From positions 2,046,001 to 2,110,000 of the forward strand of contig NZ_OU015584.1 of assembly GCF_907165195.1 (NCBI RefSeq): a stretch of DNA of 64,000 nt, written 5' to 3'. Of the stretch, positions 17,864 to 26,259 are shown one piece after another. The DNA comes from Parvicella tangerina. GTDB taxonomy: Bacteria > Bacteroidota > Bacteroidia > Flavobacteriales_D > Parvicellaceae. The notes beneath the pieces were generated by a model. That model worked only from the letters and a program-made list of their open reading frames with translations, was not told where the DNA came from and made no database searches. Each line of letters begins with the position of its first letter. Positions within the stretch are counted from its first letter, which is position 1. A program made the position numbers and the translations under genes.

Positions 17864-18784
17864 ATGAAAACAAAACTTTGGAAACCTATGTTATTAGGTG
17901 TTATGGCTACCAGTGTTGCCTTGACAAGTTGTAATGAAGAGCCACAGGAGCAACCTAATACTCCAAATACGCCAAATAATAATGTGCAGGATACGAATAC
18001 TACAGTAGAAAACGACTACGATCCAAACATGTATTATTCTGTACCTACTCCAAACGAACTCTTCAATGTTTTGAAGATCATGGATATGCCGTTCAATTCA
18101 GAGTTAATGAATGACCCTGAGAGCGTAATGATGTATACAGATCCGATGAGTCAGGCGCTTAACTTTGGGGTGTATTCTGCAGATCTTGCCATGGCATCAA
18201 GCTACAATGAAGGGACGAAAACACTAGCCTTGTTCAAGACCATCAGAACGTTGAGTGAATCTCTGGACATTAGCAATGCATTTGATGAAACGGTTTTCAA
18301 AAGAATTGAAGAAAACATTAATTCTGGTCAAACGGATTCATTAACCATCCTTTCTAACGAGACTTATTACGATGCTTACTCTTATTTGGAAGAGAACCAA
18401 AGAGGAGCTACACTTGCTCAAATGGTAGTTGGTGGATGGGTAGAGTCTTTGTATATCATGTCTAATTCTGGTGAGTTTGTAGAAGGAAGTGAGTTTGCTA
18501 AGCGACTAGCTGACCAAAAGTTAACGATGGAAAACCTGATGAACTTCCTAATGGAGTATCAGGATGATGAAGATGTTATGATTATCATGGAAGAATTAAT
18601 TCCATTAGACGAATTTTTCCTGAATTTAGAGATGAACGAAGGAGATGCTATTAACACTACAGAAGAAGATGGGGTTTATGTATTGACAGGCGGTTCAGAG
18701 CCTATGATCAGCAAAAAAGATTTTGAGACTTTAAAAACTTTGGTATCAGATTTGCGTGCGAGTATAATCAATGCAGAAATTTAA
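17864..18784 (+). CDS. Hypothetical lipoprotein
   Basis: This encodes 306 residues. The signal MKTKLWKPMLLGVMATSVALTSC ends in a lipobox, followed by an Asn/Pro/Thr-rich linker and a mostly helical domain of about 250 residues with many Met (MDMPFNSELMNDPESVMMY). I recognise no family. It is followed 13 bp later by another secreted protein, with which it forms an operon. Both appear to be envelope proteins. Confidence 0.75.
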   Translation: MKTKLWKPMLLGVMATSVALTSCNEEPQEQPNTPNTPNNNVQDTNTTVENDYDPNMYYSVPTPNELFNVLKIMDMPFNSELMNDPESVMMYTDPMSQALNFGVYSADLAMASSYNEGTKTLALFKTIRTLSESLDISNAFDETVFKRIEENINSGQTDSLTILSNETYYDAYSYLEENQRGATLAQMVVGGWVESLYIMSNSGEFVEGSEFAKRLADQKLTMENLMNFLMEYQDDEDVMIIMEELIPLDEFFLNLEMNEGDAINTTEEDGVYVLTGGSEPMISKKDFETLKTLVSDLRASIINAEI

Positions 18785-18797
18785 TAACTCCAAAACA

Positions 18798-19421
18798 ATG
18801 CTCAACATGAAGAAATTATTATTATTTACGCTCGGACTATTTTTCGCATCAGCTGCAAGTGAAGCACTGGCGCAACACTCTCAATACTTATGTAATGGTG
18901 CTGTAAAGCACTGTATCTTCAATAAGAAAGATGGATACGTTTTTAATCAGCAGTCTAAAAGTGGCTCCTTTATTCAGGGAGATACTGCAGAAGTAACCAT
19001 CGTTGTATACAAAAACATGGATTATAGAATTTCCGCTTGTGCGCCTGAAGTTGAAGAACTTCAAGGACAAATGAAATTTAAGATCGTTGAAGAGATTAAA
19101 GAAGCTGAATGGCAAACGAATACCGTTACGCAAACGGTAACTGAATATGATGATAACGGTAATGCCGTTGACAAAGAAGTTACTAAAGAAGTAAAAAAAC
19201 GTGTTTACGTTAAAAAGAAAGTCGTGAGATATGATGGCTACAAAGATGAAGAAGAGAACATTTTTGAGTTCATCTCTGATAAGACGAGAAAACTTACCAT
19301 CCAGGTGTATATTCCTGAAGTAGGTGGAGAAGGCGGAGAACTTGCTGCCGATGACGTAGTTTGTATCGGGTTACTGATTGAGCATCGTCCTGCACCAAAG
19401 AACTTTGGTAAGTTTAAATAA
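18798..19421 (+). CDS. Secreted hypothetical protein
   Basis: I start at the ATG at 18798 (207 residues); ATG 18807 is equally possible. Both give a signal peptide (MKKLLLFTLGLFFASAASEALA). The body is beta-rich, with strongly alternating Lys/Glu/Val strands (NAVDKEVTKEVKKRVYVKKKVV) and an early Cys pair (YLCNGAVKHC). No family recognised. It is the second gene of an operon with the lipoprotein at 17864 and is followed by a strong terminator. Confidence 0.7.
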   Translation: MLNMKKLLLFTLGLFFASAASEALAQHSQYLCNGAVKHCIFNKKDGYVFNQQSKSGSFIQGDTAEVTIVVYKNMDYRISACAPEVEELQGQMKFKIVEEIKEAEWQTNTVTQTVTEYDDNGNAVDKEVTKEVKKRVYVKKKVVRYDGYKDEEENIFEFISDKTRKLTIQVYIPEVGGEGGELAADDVVCIGLLIEHRPAPKNFGKFK

Positions 19422-19446
19422 AACGAAGAAGCATTTATTTGGAGAT

Positions 19447-19470
19447 AAGGGAAAGTCGAAACTTTCCCTT
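19447..19470 (+). terminator. Rho-independent terminator
   Basis: A 10-bp perfect stem (AAGGGAAAGT/ACTTTCCCTT) with a CGAA loop is followed by a T tract. Confidence 0.85.
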
Positions 19471-19706
19471 TTTTTGTGGCCATATTTTGGGTTCGAAGTG
19501 CTCAAATAAATACAGAGTACACTAATGGAAAATAGGTAAATCAAATATCAACTACCTTGGTCCTAAGAAAATGATCTATTTTCTTTTTGTAAAGTCTGAA
19601 AAAAAGTTCTATAAAACTTCCGAAATCGGGTTTTGATTGTTATTTTTACACGGCTCGAACATATCGGGCTATCGGGTAAATTATTAATTAAATTATTTAA
19701 GAAAGC

Positions 19707-20993
19707 ATGAGCGAGACAGCTAAATTAACTCTTGATGGACAGACCTATGAGTTTCCAATAATTGTTGGTACAGAAAATGAGAAGGCGATTGATATTTCTA
19801 AGCTTAGAAGTCAAACGGGCTACATTACTTTAGACTATGGTTTTAAAAACACAGGGTCTACGAGTAGTGCAATCACTTTTTTGGATGGGGAAAAAGGAAT
19901 CTTAAGATATAGAGGGTATCCCATCGAGCAATTAGCTGAAAAAGCTGAATTTCTTGAAGTAGCGTTTCTAATCATTTATGGTGAATTACCTACTAAAGAA
20001 GAATACGAAGAGTTTAAAGATGCTATTGTTCACCACACCTTGGTTCATGAAGACATGAAGCATTTCTTGGAAGCATACCCCAGAGGAGCTCACCCAATGG
20101 GAGTTGCTGCATCTATGGTTTGTTCATTGTCTACTTTTTACCCTGAATCACAAGATCCAAACAGACCAAAGAAAGCAATTGACTTGACCATTCATAGATT
20201 ATTGGCAAAATTACCAACCATTGCCGCATGGTCTCACAAATTCTCGAAAAGACATCCTGTTGTTTATCCTAACAACAAATACGACTATACTGAGAACTTC
20301 CTTTATATGATGTTCTCAATGCCTACAGAAGAATATGAACCAGACCCAGTTGTGGCAAAAGCACTGAATAAGTTATTAATTCTTCATGCAGACCATGAGC
20401 AAAACTGTTCTGCGTCTACCGTAAGAATTGTTGGATCATCTCAAGCTAACCTTTATGCTTCAGTTGCTGCAGGTGTAACAGCATTGTGGGGTCCTCTTCA
20501 CGGAGGAGCTAACCAAGCCGTTATTGAAATGCTCGAAAATATTAGAAAGGATGGTGGTGACACAGACAAATGGATTGCTAAAGCAAAAGACAAAGAAGAT
20601 CCATTCCGTTTGATGGGATTCGGACATAGAGTATATAAAAACTTTGATCCCAGAGCAACAATCATTAAGAAAGCTGCTGATGATGTTCTTGACAAGTTAG
20701 GCGTGGTTGATCCAGTTCTTGATATTGCCAAAAAACTAGAAAAGGTAGCGTTAGAAGATGAATACTTTGTAAAAAGAGGTCTCTACCCTAATGTAGATTT
20801 CTACTCTGGCATTATTTACAGAGCACTAGGAATTCCAACAGAAATGTTTACTGTGATGTTTGCACTAGGTAGACTTCCTGGTTGGATTGGTCAATGGAAA
20901 GAGATGATTGAGAATGGTGAGCCTATTGGAAGACCTAGACAGGTATATAAAGGAGCTAACAAAAGAGATTACGTTCCGATTGAGAATAGATAA
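19707..20993 (+). CDS. gltA: Citrate synthase (type II)
   Basis: This 428-residue protein condenses acetyl-CoA and oxaloacetate. Visible signatures are GFKNTGSTSSAITFLDGEKGILRYRGYPI near the N-terminus, the catalytic His in LHADHEQNCSASTVR (about 230-244), the second His in GPLHGGANQAV, and the catalytic Asp in NVDFYSGIIYRALGIP. The length and N-terminal beta domain fit the hexameric Gram-negative type. It is monocistronic; a strong terminator lies at 21004. Confidence 0.96.
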   Translation: MSETAKLTLDGQTYEFPIIVGTENEKAIDISKLRSQTGYITLDYGFKNTGSTSSAITFLDGEKGILRYRGYPIEQLAEKAEFLEVAFLIIYGELPTKEEYEEFKDAIVHHTLVHEDMKHFLEAYPRGAHPMGVAASMVCSLSTFYPESQDPNRPKKAIDLTIHRLLAKLPTIAAWSHKFSKRHPVVYPNNKYDYTENFLYMMFSMPTEEYEPDPVVAKALNKLLILHADHEQNCSASTVRIVGSSQANLYASVAAGVTALWGPLHGGANQAVIEMLENIRKDGGDTDKWIAKAKDKEDPFRLMGFGHRVYKNFDPRATIIKKAADDVLDKLGVVDPVLDIAKKLEKVALEDEYFVKRGLYPNVDFYSGIIYRALGIPTEMFTVMFALGRLPGWIGQWKEMIENGEPIGRPRQVYKGANKRDYVPIENR

Positions 20994-21003
20994 TTTGAAT
21001 CTA

Positions 21004-21030
21004 AAAACCCAGACCAATCGTCTGGGTTTT
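21004..21030 (+). terminator. Rho-independent terminator after gltA
   Basis: An 11-bp stem (AAAACCCAGAC/GTCTGGGTTTT) with a 5-nt loop is followed by a T tract. Confidence 0.88.
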
Positions 21031-21044
21031 TTATTTTTACCTCT

Positions 21045-21398
21045 ATGAAGTCAAACGCAGTTGATCAATACATTCTTAGACAAAAAGGTGCGATCAGAAT
21101 AATGATGGAGATCTTAAACGATTTCTTGACATCCCCTGAACTCGAGCTCTCCTCTACCCTCAAATATGGGCTTCCGTTTTACGCATCAGACAAACAGGCG
21201 ATTTGCTACCTGCATAAATGCAAAGATGGAACGTTAGATATAACTTTTTGGAATGGGAAGTCGCTGTTCCATCAGTTTAAACAACTTCAGTTGAGAGATC
21301 GGAAACGAATGGCTTCTTTGAACTATGCCAAACCAGAAGAGATGAACTTAGAACTGATCAGAGACATTGCAAATGAGACCAAATCAAGCAGAACCTAG
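21045..21398 (+). CDS. DUF1801 family (YdhG-like) small protein
   Basis: This 117-residue cytosolic protein shows the typical pattern of DUF1801: an N-terminal helix (VDQYILRQKGAIRIMMEILNDFL), then KYGLPFYASDKQAICYLHKCKDGTLDITFWNG, then a C-terminal helix. The biochemical role is not established. Its 3' end overlaps the acetyltransferase gene by 26 bp, so the two are likely co-translated. Confidence 0.7.
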   Translation: MKSNAVDQYILRQKGAIRIMMEILNDFLTSPELELSSTLKYGLPFYASDKQAICYLHKCKDGTLDITFWNGKSLFHQFKQLQLRDRKRMASLNYAKPEEMNLELIRDIANETKSSRT

Positions 21399-21894
21399 AT
21401 TATCTATTCAACTTATTGAAACAGAAAATGACAATCGTTTGCGTAAAATAGAGCAATTAGCGCAGGAGATCTGGACAGAACATTATACACCAATCATTGG
21501 AGAAGCTCAAGTAAAGTACATGCTAGATCAGTTTCAGCGCTACCAAAAAATAAAAGAACAGCTACTTGAAGGCTATATCTATGGAGTTGTTTATTTACAA
21601 GATCACCTGATAGGCTACTTTTCTGTTCAACCGAGAGATCATCACCTTTTTTTGAGCAAAATATACCTTAAAAGTAACCAACGAGGAAAAGGGTTTTTCT
21701 CTGTTGTTTTAAAGTTTATTGAACAGGTCGCAAAGGAATACCAGAAGAAAGTCATTGAACTTACGGTTAACAAACACAATACTGACACGATCAATATTTA
21801 CAAAACAAAAGGCTTTGAGATTGTTAAACCAGCCGTATTTGATATCGGAAATGGCTATGTAATGGATGATTATATTATGAGAAAACATATTTAA
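21373..21894 (+). CDS. GNAT-family N-acetyltransferase
   Basis: I chose ATG 21373 (173 residues); a TTG two codons upstream is also in frame. The acetyl-CoA site is visible as LSKIYLKSNQRGKGFFSVVL (Q/R-x-x-G-x-G/A type) at about 95-114. Motif B, VIELTVNKHNTDTINIYKTKGFEIV, is well conserved, and the tail NGYVMDDYIMRKHI is typical. The substrate is unknown. It overlaps the DUF1801 gene. Confidence 0.85.
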   Translation: MRPNQAEPRLSIQLIETENDNRLRKIEQLAQEIWTEHYTPIIGEAQVKYMLDQFQRYQKIKEQLLEGYIYGVVYLQDHLIGYFSVQPRDHHLFLSKIYLKSNQRGKGFFSVVLKFIEQVAKEYQKKVIELTVNKHNTDTINIYKTKGFEIVKPAVFDIGNGYVMDDYIMRKHI

Positions 21895-21949
21895 CGATTA
21901 ATTAACACTACCGACTGATTTTCAAGATGTAACTCATTACTTTTTAACC

Positions 21950-21957
21950 TAACTTTG
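21950..21957 (+). promoter_or_regulatory. -7 promoter element (TAACTTTG)
   Basis: An exact TAnnTTTG match lies 20 bases before the ATG at 21977. Confidence 0.45.
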
Positions 21958-21976
21958 CAAAAAATTAGTTACTCCT

Positions 21977-22828
21977 ATGAAAAGAACGGTTGATCTCCTT
22001 GTGTTATCTGATGTACATCTAGGTACATACGGATCTAATGCCAAAGAATTACTGACTTATTTAGAATCAATTGAGCCAAGAGAAGTTATTCTTAATGGTG
22101 ACATTATCGATATCTGGCATTTTAGCAAACGTTCCTGGCCAAAGTATCATACTAAGGTGGTTCAACATGTGATTAAGTGGATCAGTGAAGGTAAGAAAGT
22201 TACCTACATTACAGGTAATCATGATGAAACGATGAGAAGGTTTGCTGGATTCTCTGTCAACAACTTCTCGATTACCAATAAACTGGTTCTTACTTTGTCA
22301 GATGGGAAAAAAGCTTGGTTCTTTCACGGAGATGTTTTTGATGTTTCAATGAAGCACACACGTTGGATCGCTAAACTTGGAGGTTTTGGTTATAACATTC
22401 TCATATTTCTGAACAAAGTGATCAACTGGTTTTCGTTGAAATTGAGTGGTAAGCGTGTTTCATTTTCAAAGAGCATTAAAGATGGTGTGAAGAGTGCCGT
22501 TAAAAAAGCAAATAACTTTGAAGATACTGCAGCAAAGATTGCCGCAGACAATGACTATGACTTTGTTGTCTGTGGTCATATTCACCAGCCAGTGATTAGA
22601 GATATTGAAACTACCAAGAAAACCGTTACCTACCTGAACTCTGGTGACTGGATAGAAAATCTTACTGCGCTAGAGTACAACAATAATAATTGGTCTATCT
22701 TTGAATTTAGAAAAAGTGAGTTGGCAGATATCAAAGTAGATTATCAATTGGATGACTTGAATAGCAGTATTCTTTTCAAAAAGATGATCAAAGAATTTGA
22801 AGACGATCATTTGATCCATTCAAATTAA
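21977..22828 (+). CDS. UDP-2,3-diacylglucosamine diphosphatase-like metallophosphoesterase (LpxH family)
   Basis: This 283-residue calcineurin-like phosphoesterase shows all five metal-binding blocks: LSDVHLG (D-x-H), LNGDIIDIW (GD), ITGNHDETM (GNHD), FFHGDVFD (GD-like) and VVCGHIHQPV (GHxH). The layout with a helical insert at about 140-195 fits the LpxH/YbbF group, which makes lipid X in lipid A synthesis. Bacteroidota often carry several paralogues, so the exact substrate is not certain. Confidence 0.85.
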   Translation: MKRTVDLLVLSDVHLGTYGSNAKELLTYLESIEPREVILNGDIIDIWHFSKRSWPKYHTKVVQHVIKWISEGKKVTYITGNHDETMRRFAGFSVNNFSITNKLVLTLSDGKKAWFFHGDVFDVSMKHTRWIAKLGGFGYNILIFLNKVINWFSLKLSGKRVSFSKSIKDGVKSAVKKANNFEDTAAKIAADNDYDFVVCGHIHQPVIRDIETTKKTVTYLNSGDWIENLTALEYNNNNWSIFEFRKSELADIKVDYQLDDLNSSILFKKMIKEFEDDHLIHSN

Positions 22829-22873
22829 CATTTTGGTATAGTGTTTGTCAAAACACTCAGAAAAACATACATT

Positions 22874-23161
22874 ATGAAAAAGTTATTCTTTACAATCGCA
22901 GCAATAAGTCTTATGTCTGTTGGAGTTGCTCAAAAAGAGAAGCCAACAGCTAACGAACCTGATCCTGATTCTCTAAATCAGAAGGCAAATTATAACACGA
23001 CAAGAACCAACAAAACGATTAAAGGTCCTAAGGGGAAGGTGGTAAAGGAACAGACCAAAGAAGAAAAGAAAAAGACTGAGAATGGTGGAGGTAATCAACC
23101 TGGTGATTCACGATTTACACTGATTCATGAAGATCGAAAAGTTGCTATCGACTTAAAATAA
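22874..23161 (+). CDS. Small secreted hypothetical protein
   Basis: I chose ATG 22874 (95 residues) because the signal peptide MKKLFFTIAAISLMSVGVA begins there; a longer frame starts at 22841. The mature part is polar and low in complexity (Lys, Asn, Pro, Thr) with no Cys and no recognised domain. It is probably co-transcribed with the phosphoesterase 45 bp upstream. Confidence 0.55.
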   Translation: MKKLFFTIAAISLMSVGVAQKEKPTANEPDPDSLNQKANYNTTRTNKTIKGPKGKVVKEQTKEEKKKTENGGGNQPGDSRFTLIHEDRKVAIDLK

Positions 23162-23216
23162 AATCATCTATTTGAAGATTATTCGCTGCACGTCTTTGTA
23201 TTTTCAAAACTTGTAT

Positions 23217-23224
23217 TATTTTTG
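23217..23224 (+). promoter_or_regulatory. -7 promoter element (TATTTTTG) before the tRNA genes
   Basis: A TAnnTTTG match lies 40 bp before tRNA-Ser, with a TTTG about 19 bases upstream as a possible -33 element. Confidence 0.5.
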
Positions 23225-23263
23225 CAGTCCAATTAAAGGAAAAGACCTTTAACTAAGATTATA

Positions 23264-23349
23264 CGGAGAGGTGGCAGAGTGGTAATGCAGCAGCCTGCTA
23301 AGCTGTCAACGAGCAATCGTTGCACGGGTTCAAATCCCGTTCTCTCCGC
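23264..23349 (+). tRNA. tRNA-Ser (GCU)
   Basis: This is an 86-nt cloverleaf. The acceptor stem is CGGAGAG/CTCTCCG, and a 5-bp anticodon stem carries a CTGCTAA loop with anticodon GCU. A long type II variable arm (CAACGAGCAATCGTTG) and a T arm with GGTTCAAATCC follow. The CCA tail is not encoded. Confidence 0.95.
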
Positions 23350-23418
23350 AAAAGATTAAGTTCTTTTTTTGCAGATGTGAAATTTTTTATTTCCTTTGCA
23401 GACCCAAAATTAACCGTT

Positions 23419-23493
23419 CGGGGTGTAGCGTAGCCCGGTTATCGCGCCTGCTTTGGGAGCAGGAGGTCGCAAGTTCGAATCTTGCCACCCCGA
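23419..23493 (+). tRNA. tRNA-Pro (UGG), integration target
   Basis: This is a 75-nt cloverleaf. The acceptor stem is CGGGGTG/CACCCCG with discriminator A. The anticodon stem CCTGC/GCAGG has loop TTTGGGA (anticodon UGG), and the T loop is GTTCGAATC. Its 3' part from the anticodon arm onward is duplicated at 33996, marking the end of an integrated element that keeps the tRNA intact. Confidence 0.96.
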
Positions 23494-23494
23494 C
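23449..23494 (+). repeat. Left attachment repeat (in tRNA-Pro 3' part)
   Basis: A 46-bp segment running from the anticodon stem to one base past the tRNA 3' end is repeated without mismatch at 33996-34041, in the same orientation. It is the core of attL for element 1. Confidence 0.93.
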
Positions 23495-23500
23495 AAAAGA

Positions 23501-23530
23501 CGAAACCCTCAGTATTTACTGAGGGTTTCG
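23501..23530 (+). terminator. Terminator after tRNA-Pro (supplied by element 1)
   Basis: A perfect 14-bp stem (CGAAACCCTCAGTA/TACTGAGGGTTTCG) has a 2-nt loop, followed by TTGTTTTT. It lies inside element 1, just past attL, so the island provides the present tRNA terminator. Confidence 0.85.
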
Positions 23531-23570
23531 TTGTTTTTAAACGTTCGCTTTTTACTGCTTAAAATTGTAC

Positions 23571-23589
23571 TTGCACGTTTTTTGCACGT
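23571..23589. promoter_or_regulatory. Putative integrase arm-type sites, left end
   Basis: Two direct copies of TTGCACGT start 11 bp apart, about 80 bp inside attL. A matching pair lies near attR at 33862. This arrangement suits the arm-binding sites of tyrosine integrases. Confidence 0.5.
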
Positions 23590-23658
23590 ATTGAACTATT
23601 CCTTTTTACTTCTGTTTTACTTTAGAAAATCACTGTTAATAACTTTTGCGTGTACAAT

Positions 23659-23937
23659 CTAAATTTTATCTAATCCTACACGATTTCTTTCTAAAAACTG
23701 CAAAATACTTGATCTGCTGTATCTGATAATTTTACCAAATCTGCTGAACTCAATTTTTACCCCATCTCGAAGCTGTTGCAATTTTGCTTTGCTTTTTATT
23801 CCAAGCAGTTTTTTTGCTTCCGTTTCTCCAATCCATTCATCCTCTTTATACCTACGTTCCACATTCTCGATAATCCGAATTGTTAATTCGTCAATCATTT
23901 TGTAGAAGCTCTCCTTTTCAAAAACTATGATTTCCAT
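23659..23937 (-). CDS. Excisionase-like helix-turn-helix protein
   Basis: This 92-residue protein has a MerR/HTH_17-type DNA-binding domain in its second half (WIGETEAKKLLGIKSKAKLQQLRDGVKIEFSRFGKIIRYSRSSILQFLE), the shape typical of Bacteroidota mobile-element excisionases. The N-terminal 35 residues are one helix. It sits 170 bp inside attL and reads toward it, as Xis genes often do. It may instead regulate the island. Confidence 0.72.
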   Translation of the reverse strand: MEIIVFEKESFYKMIDELTIRIIENVERRYKEDEWIGETEAKKLLGIKSKAKLQQLRDGVKIEFSRFGKIIRYSRSSILQFLERNRVGLDKI

Positions 23938-23973
23938 CTTGTTTATTAATTCATTGTTCCCGATCTCATTGTA

Positions 23974-24180
23974 CTATGAGCCGTTTGGAATTGCCTGAGT
24001 TTTGATCTTATGCTCAGGTACTTTTTTCTGTTCAGTCTCTTTAGCTTTATTCTCTTGCTGAACGAAATGAGCAATTAATAACCCTAATGCGGTTAATGCA
24101 AGTAGCACCGCTACTACTTTTCCTGCGTTAGTTTCATTCTGAATGGGTAACGCCTCTTGTGAAATAATTATCCTTTTCAT
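23974..24180 (-). CDS. Small single-pass membrane protein
   Basis: This 68-residue protein has a polar N-terminus, one membrane segment (AGKVVAVLLALTALGLLIAHFV, about 19-40) and a Lys/Glu/Gln-rich tail. It lies between the HTH gene and the coiled-coil gene, all on the minus strand. Function unknown. Confidence 0.55.
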   Translation of the reverse strand: MKRIIISQEALPIQNETNAGKVVAVLLALTALGLLIAHFVQQENKAKETEQKKVPEHKIKTQAIPNGS

Positions 24181-24192
24181 TTTACTAGGTTT

Positions 24193-24402
24193 TTAGCTGT
24201 TCTTAACTTTTATAATATGAGCAAGGTATCTGAAGAAACCTATTTCAGTTTCAATCACCTGTTTTTGTCCATGATAAATAACTTCTTCTCCCATCATTTC
24301 ATCTAAAACAGGTTTCATAATTTCAATGATCTGATCATATCTTTCGTTTGAATTGTCGAGCTGTTCTTCTAAGTCCTCTATCTCTTCTTCCAGATCATCA
24401 AT
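24193..24402 (-). other. -1 frame extension of the coiled-coil gene after an A10 tract
   Basis: In the frame entered by a -1 shift at the A10 run (24402-24411), 69 further codons run without a stop to TAA at 24193-24195. They begin IDDLEEEIEDLEEQLDNSNE and end with FFRYLAHIIKVKNS. They have no start codon of their own and continue the heptads of the upstream protein exactly, so they are almost certainly the true C-terminus. Confidence 0.75.
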
Positions 24403-25322
24403 TTTTTTTTTAACTCCTTATTAATTTGTTGTTCTTCCATGTAGAATTTTTCAACGTCTTCAAGTCCGTCTTTGTAAAACTGCAACGAGCCGATGTAATT
24501 TTCTCTTTGCTCTTCTATACTTTCAATTTTATGCGCTTGCGTTTTAAATCCAATTAACCAGTTAGTCAAACTCTGGTTAAGCTGCTGCTTGATAGAATAG
24601 TTCGTATGTAACTGTCCATTAATCGAACTATATACTTTGTGGATATTTCCATTATGGTCAGTATATTCCATAACCTCCATCATTTTACGAATTGGATCAA
24701 CTTTTAGTAGAACCAACAAGTCAAGCCTTTTGTCTTCATCCTCTCCGTCTGGTTGAATCATATTGATCAAATGTGTCCCGTCTTCATTTTGACAGACATA
24801 GTGAAATTCTAAATCAAGAATATCGGCATCCTGTTTTTTGGAAACTACGTCTAAATCTTGTTCTTTTAGTCTTTGTTCTAAGTCTTCAATAATATCCAGT
24901 AGATGAAAATAATTAGAGGTATAAGGCTCTAATACATCTTGTTCTTCATTTTTTAGTTTGATACCTTGAATTTTTACAGGCAATCCGGAAGTGCTTTCAG
25001 CTTGTCTCTCTTCATTTGAGGGTAATGATTCAGAAACAGGTTGATTCAAATCAACAGGTGCAATTTGATTGATCGAATTTTGTTGTCCATTTTGCGCTTT
25101 GATTTTTTGTATCAAACGCAAACCTTCGTCTGTGTCCACCAATGGGCGTGCTTTTTTCATTGCATCCGAATAATCCATGTTTAAGTTATTCTTAAAAAAA
25201 GATGCCATCTTCATTAAGTTGCTTACAATGACTTTATCAGGTAGATCATTTATTTGTTCTTTAGTGTAAGCCTTTTTTCGTTTGTTGGGACTACCACCCA
25301 ACGAATTACTATCTATATTCAT
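24378..25322 (-). CDS. Coiled-coil hypothetical protein, frame broken at a poly-A tract
   Basis: In frame this gives 314 residues. A basic N-terminal region of about 75 residues (KRKKAYTKEQINDLPDKVIV) is followed by a coiled coil (YFHLLDIIEDLEQRLKEQ), a beta-rich middle domain and a second coiled coil near the end. After ELKKK the frame runs out as LMIWKKR and a stop. A one-base (-1) slip in the A10 run restores a 69-codon coiled-coil extension, giving about 376 residues in all. This could be a phase-variable tract, slippage-dependent expression or a sequencing error. No family recognised. Confidence 0.75.
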   Translation of the reverse strand: MNIDSNSLGGSPNKRKKAYTKEQINDLPDKVIVSNLMKMASFFKNNLNMDYSDAMKKARPLVDTDEGLRLIQKIKAQNGQQNSINQIAPVDLNQPVSESLPSNEERQAESTSGLPVKIQGIKLKNEEQDVLEPYTSNYFHLLDIIEDLEQRLKEQDLDVVSKKQDADILDLEFHYVCQNEDGTHLINMIQPDGEDEDKRLDLLVLLKVDPIRKMMEVMEYTDHNGNIHKVYSSINGQLHTNYSIKQQLNQSLTNWLIGFKTQAHKIESIEEQRENYIGSLQFYKDGLEDVEKFYMEEQQINKELKKKLMIWKKR

Positions 25323-25701
25323 TTGAAAATAATTTTAATTAGTTAATAAACCCATTTGAATTTTCAAACAGGAGTTTTGGTAGGTCAAGGCATAGCCTGA
25401 CCACCGTCAAGAAAATTTGTGTTATTTTTTTGCCTTTGTTTATAGATTAATCAGTTAGGCGACTGATGATTAAAAACTTGAACTAAACTAAGTCATTCAG
25501 TTTAGCCGCCTGAGCCTTTAATATTGAAAGTGGCTCTATGGCTCATACGCATTTCCTGCGCGCTTTGCTTTGATATGTATAATTTGACAACGCATGCCAT
25601 TACAAAAAGGTTACGTGAAATAATATTTTTTTTCGTGCGTCATTTCGCGCACACTTATTGAAAAAACTATCTATGGCAATGGATCATGTCATTCAGTCCA
25701 T

Positions 25702-26023
25702 GCAACAACCAATGCCGTGTGGCAATGTAACATGCCATGCACTCCATACATCAACCAATGCCGCGTGACAATGTAACATACCATGCAATCCATGCAACAA
25801 CCAATGCCGTGTGATAATGTAACATACCATGCAATCCATGCAACAACCAATGCCGCGTGACAATGTAACATGCCATGCACTCCATGCAACAACCAATGCC
25901 GTGTGACAATCTAACATGCCATGCAATCCATGCAACAACCAATGCCGTGTGACAATGTAACATGCCATGCACTCCATGCAACAACCAATGCCGTGTGACA
26001 ATGTAACATGCCATGCAATCCAT
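25702..26023. repeat. Seven tandem copies of a 46-bp repeat
   Basis: The unit begins GCAACAACCAATGCCGTGTG and ends in CCATGC(A/C)(A/C)TCCAT, with a few substitutions per copy; copy 2 is the most divergent. Seven units of exactly 46 bp fill 322 bp. Just outside lie ATGTCATTC (25686) and GAATGACAT (26030), an inverted pair bracketing the array. There are no unique spacers, so it is not CRISPR. Because 46 is not a multiple of three, all three minus-strand frames stay open, but these are not credible genes. Confidence 0.92.
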
Positions 26024-26259
26024 GTCAGAGAATGACATATATAGCTTTATTTAAGTATGAGTACGCATAAAAATCAGGTATTTATACGTATTGACTGGTT
26101 TTATTTTTTAGGCTAATATTATGGCAGTTTTAAACATTGACAAAAACGAGATAAGAAATTTGATATTACACGTTAGTGGCATATCTTTACAGAAAATGTA
26201 ATTTATTAACTATTGAGGTAGACATTTAGTAAAATATTGACATAGCGTTACATAGTAAT

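Noticed and set aside
25702-26023. CRISPR array
   Set aside because: The units are directly abutting 46-bp repeats with no unique spacers, and no cas genes are nearby.
25689-26038. Three overlapping minus-strand reading frames with repeats such as HGIGCCM and HWLLHG
   Set aside because: They arise because a 46-bp tandem repeat without stop codons is open in all three frames. There is no start context and composition is odd (Cys, His, Met, Trp rich). They are shadows of a noncoding array.
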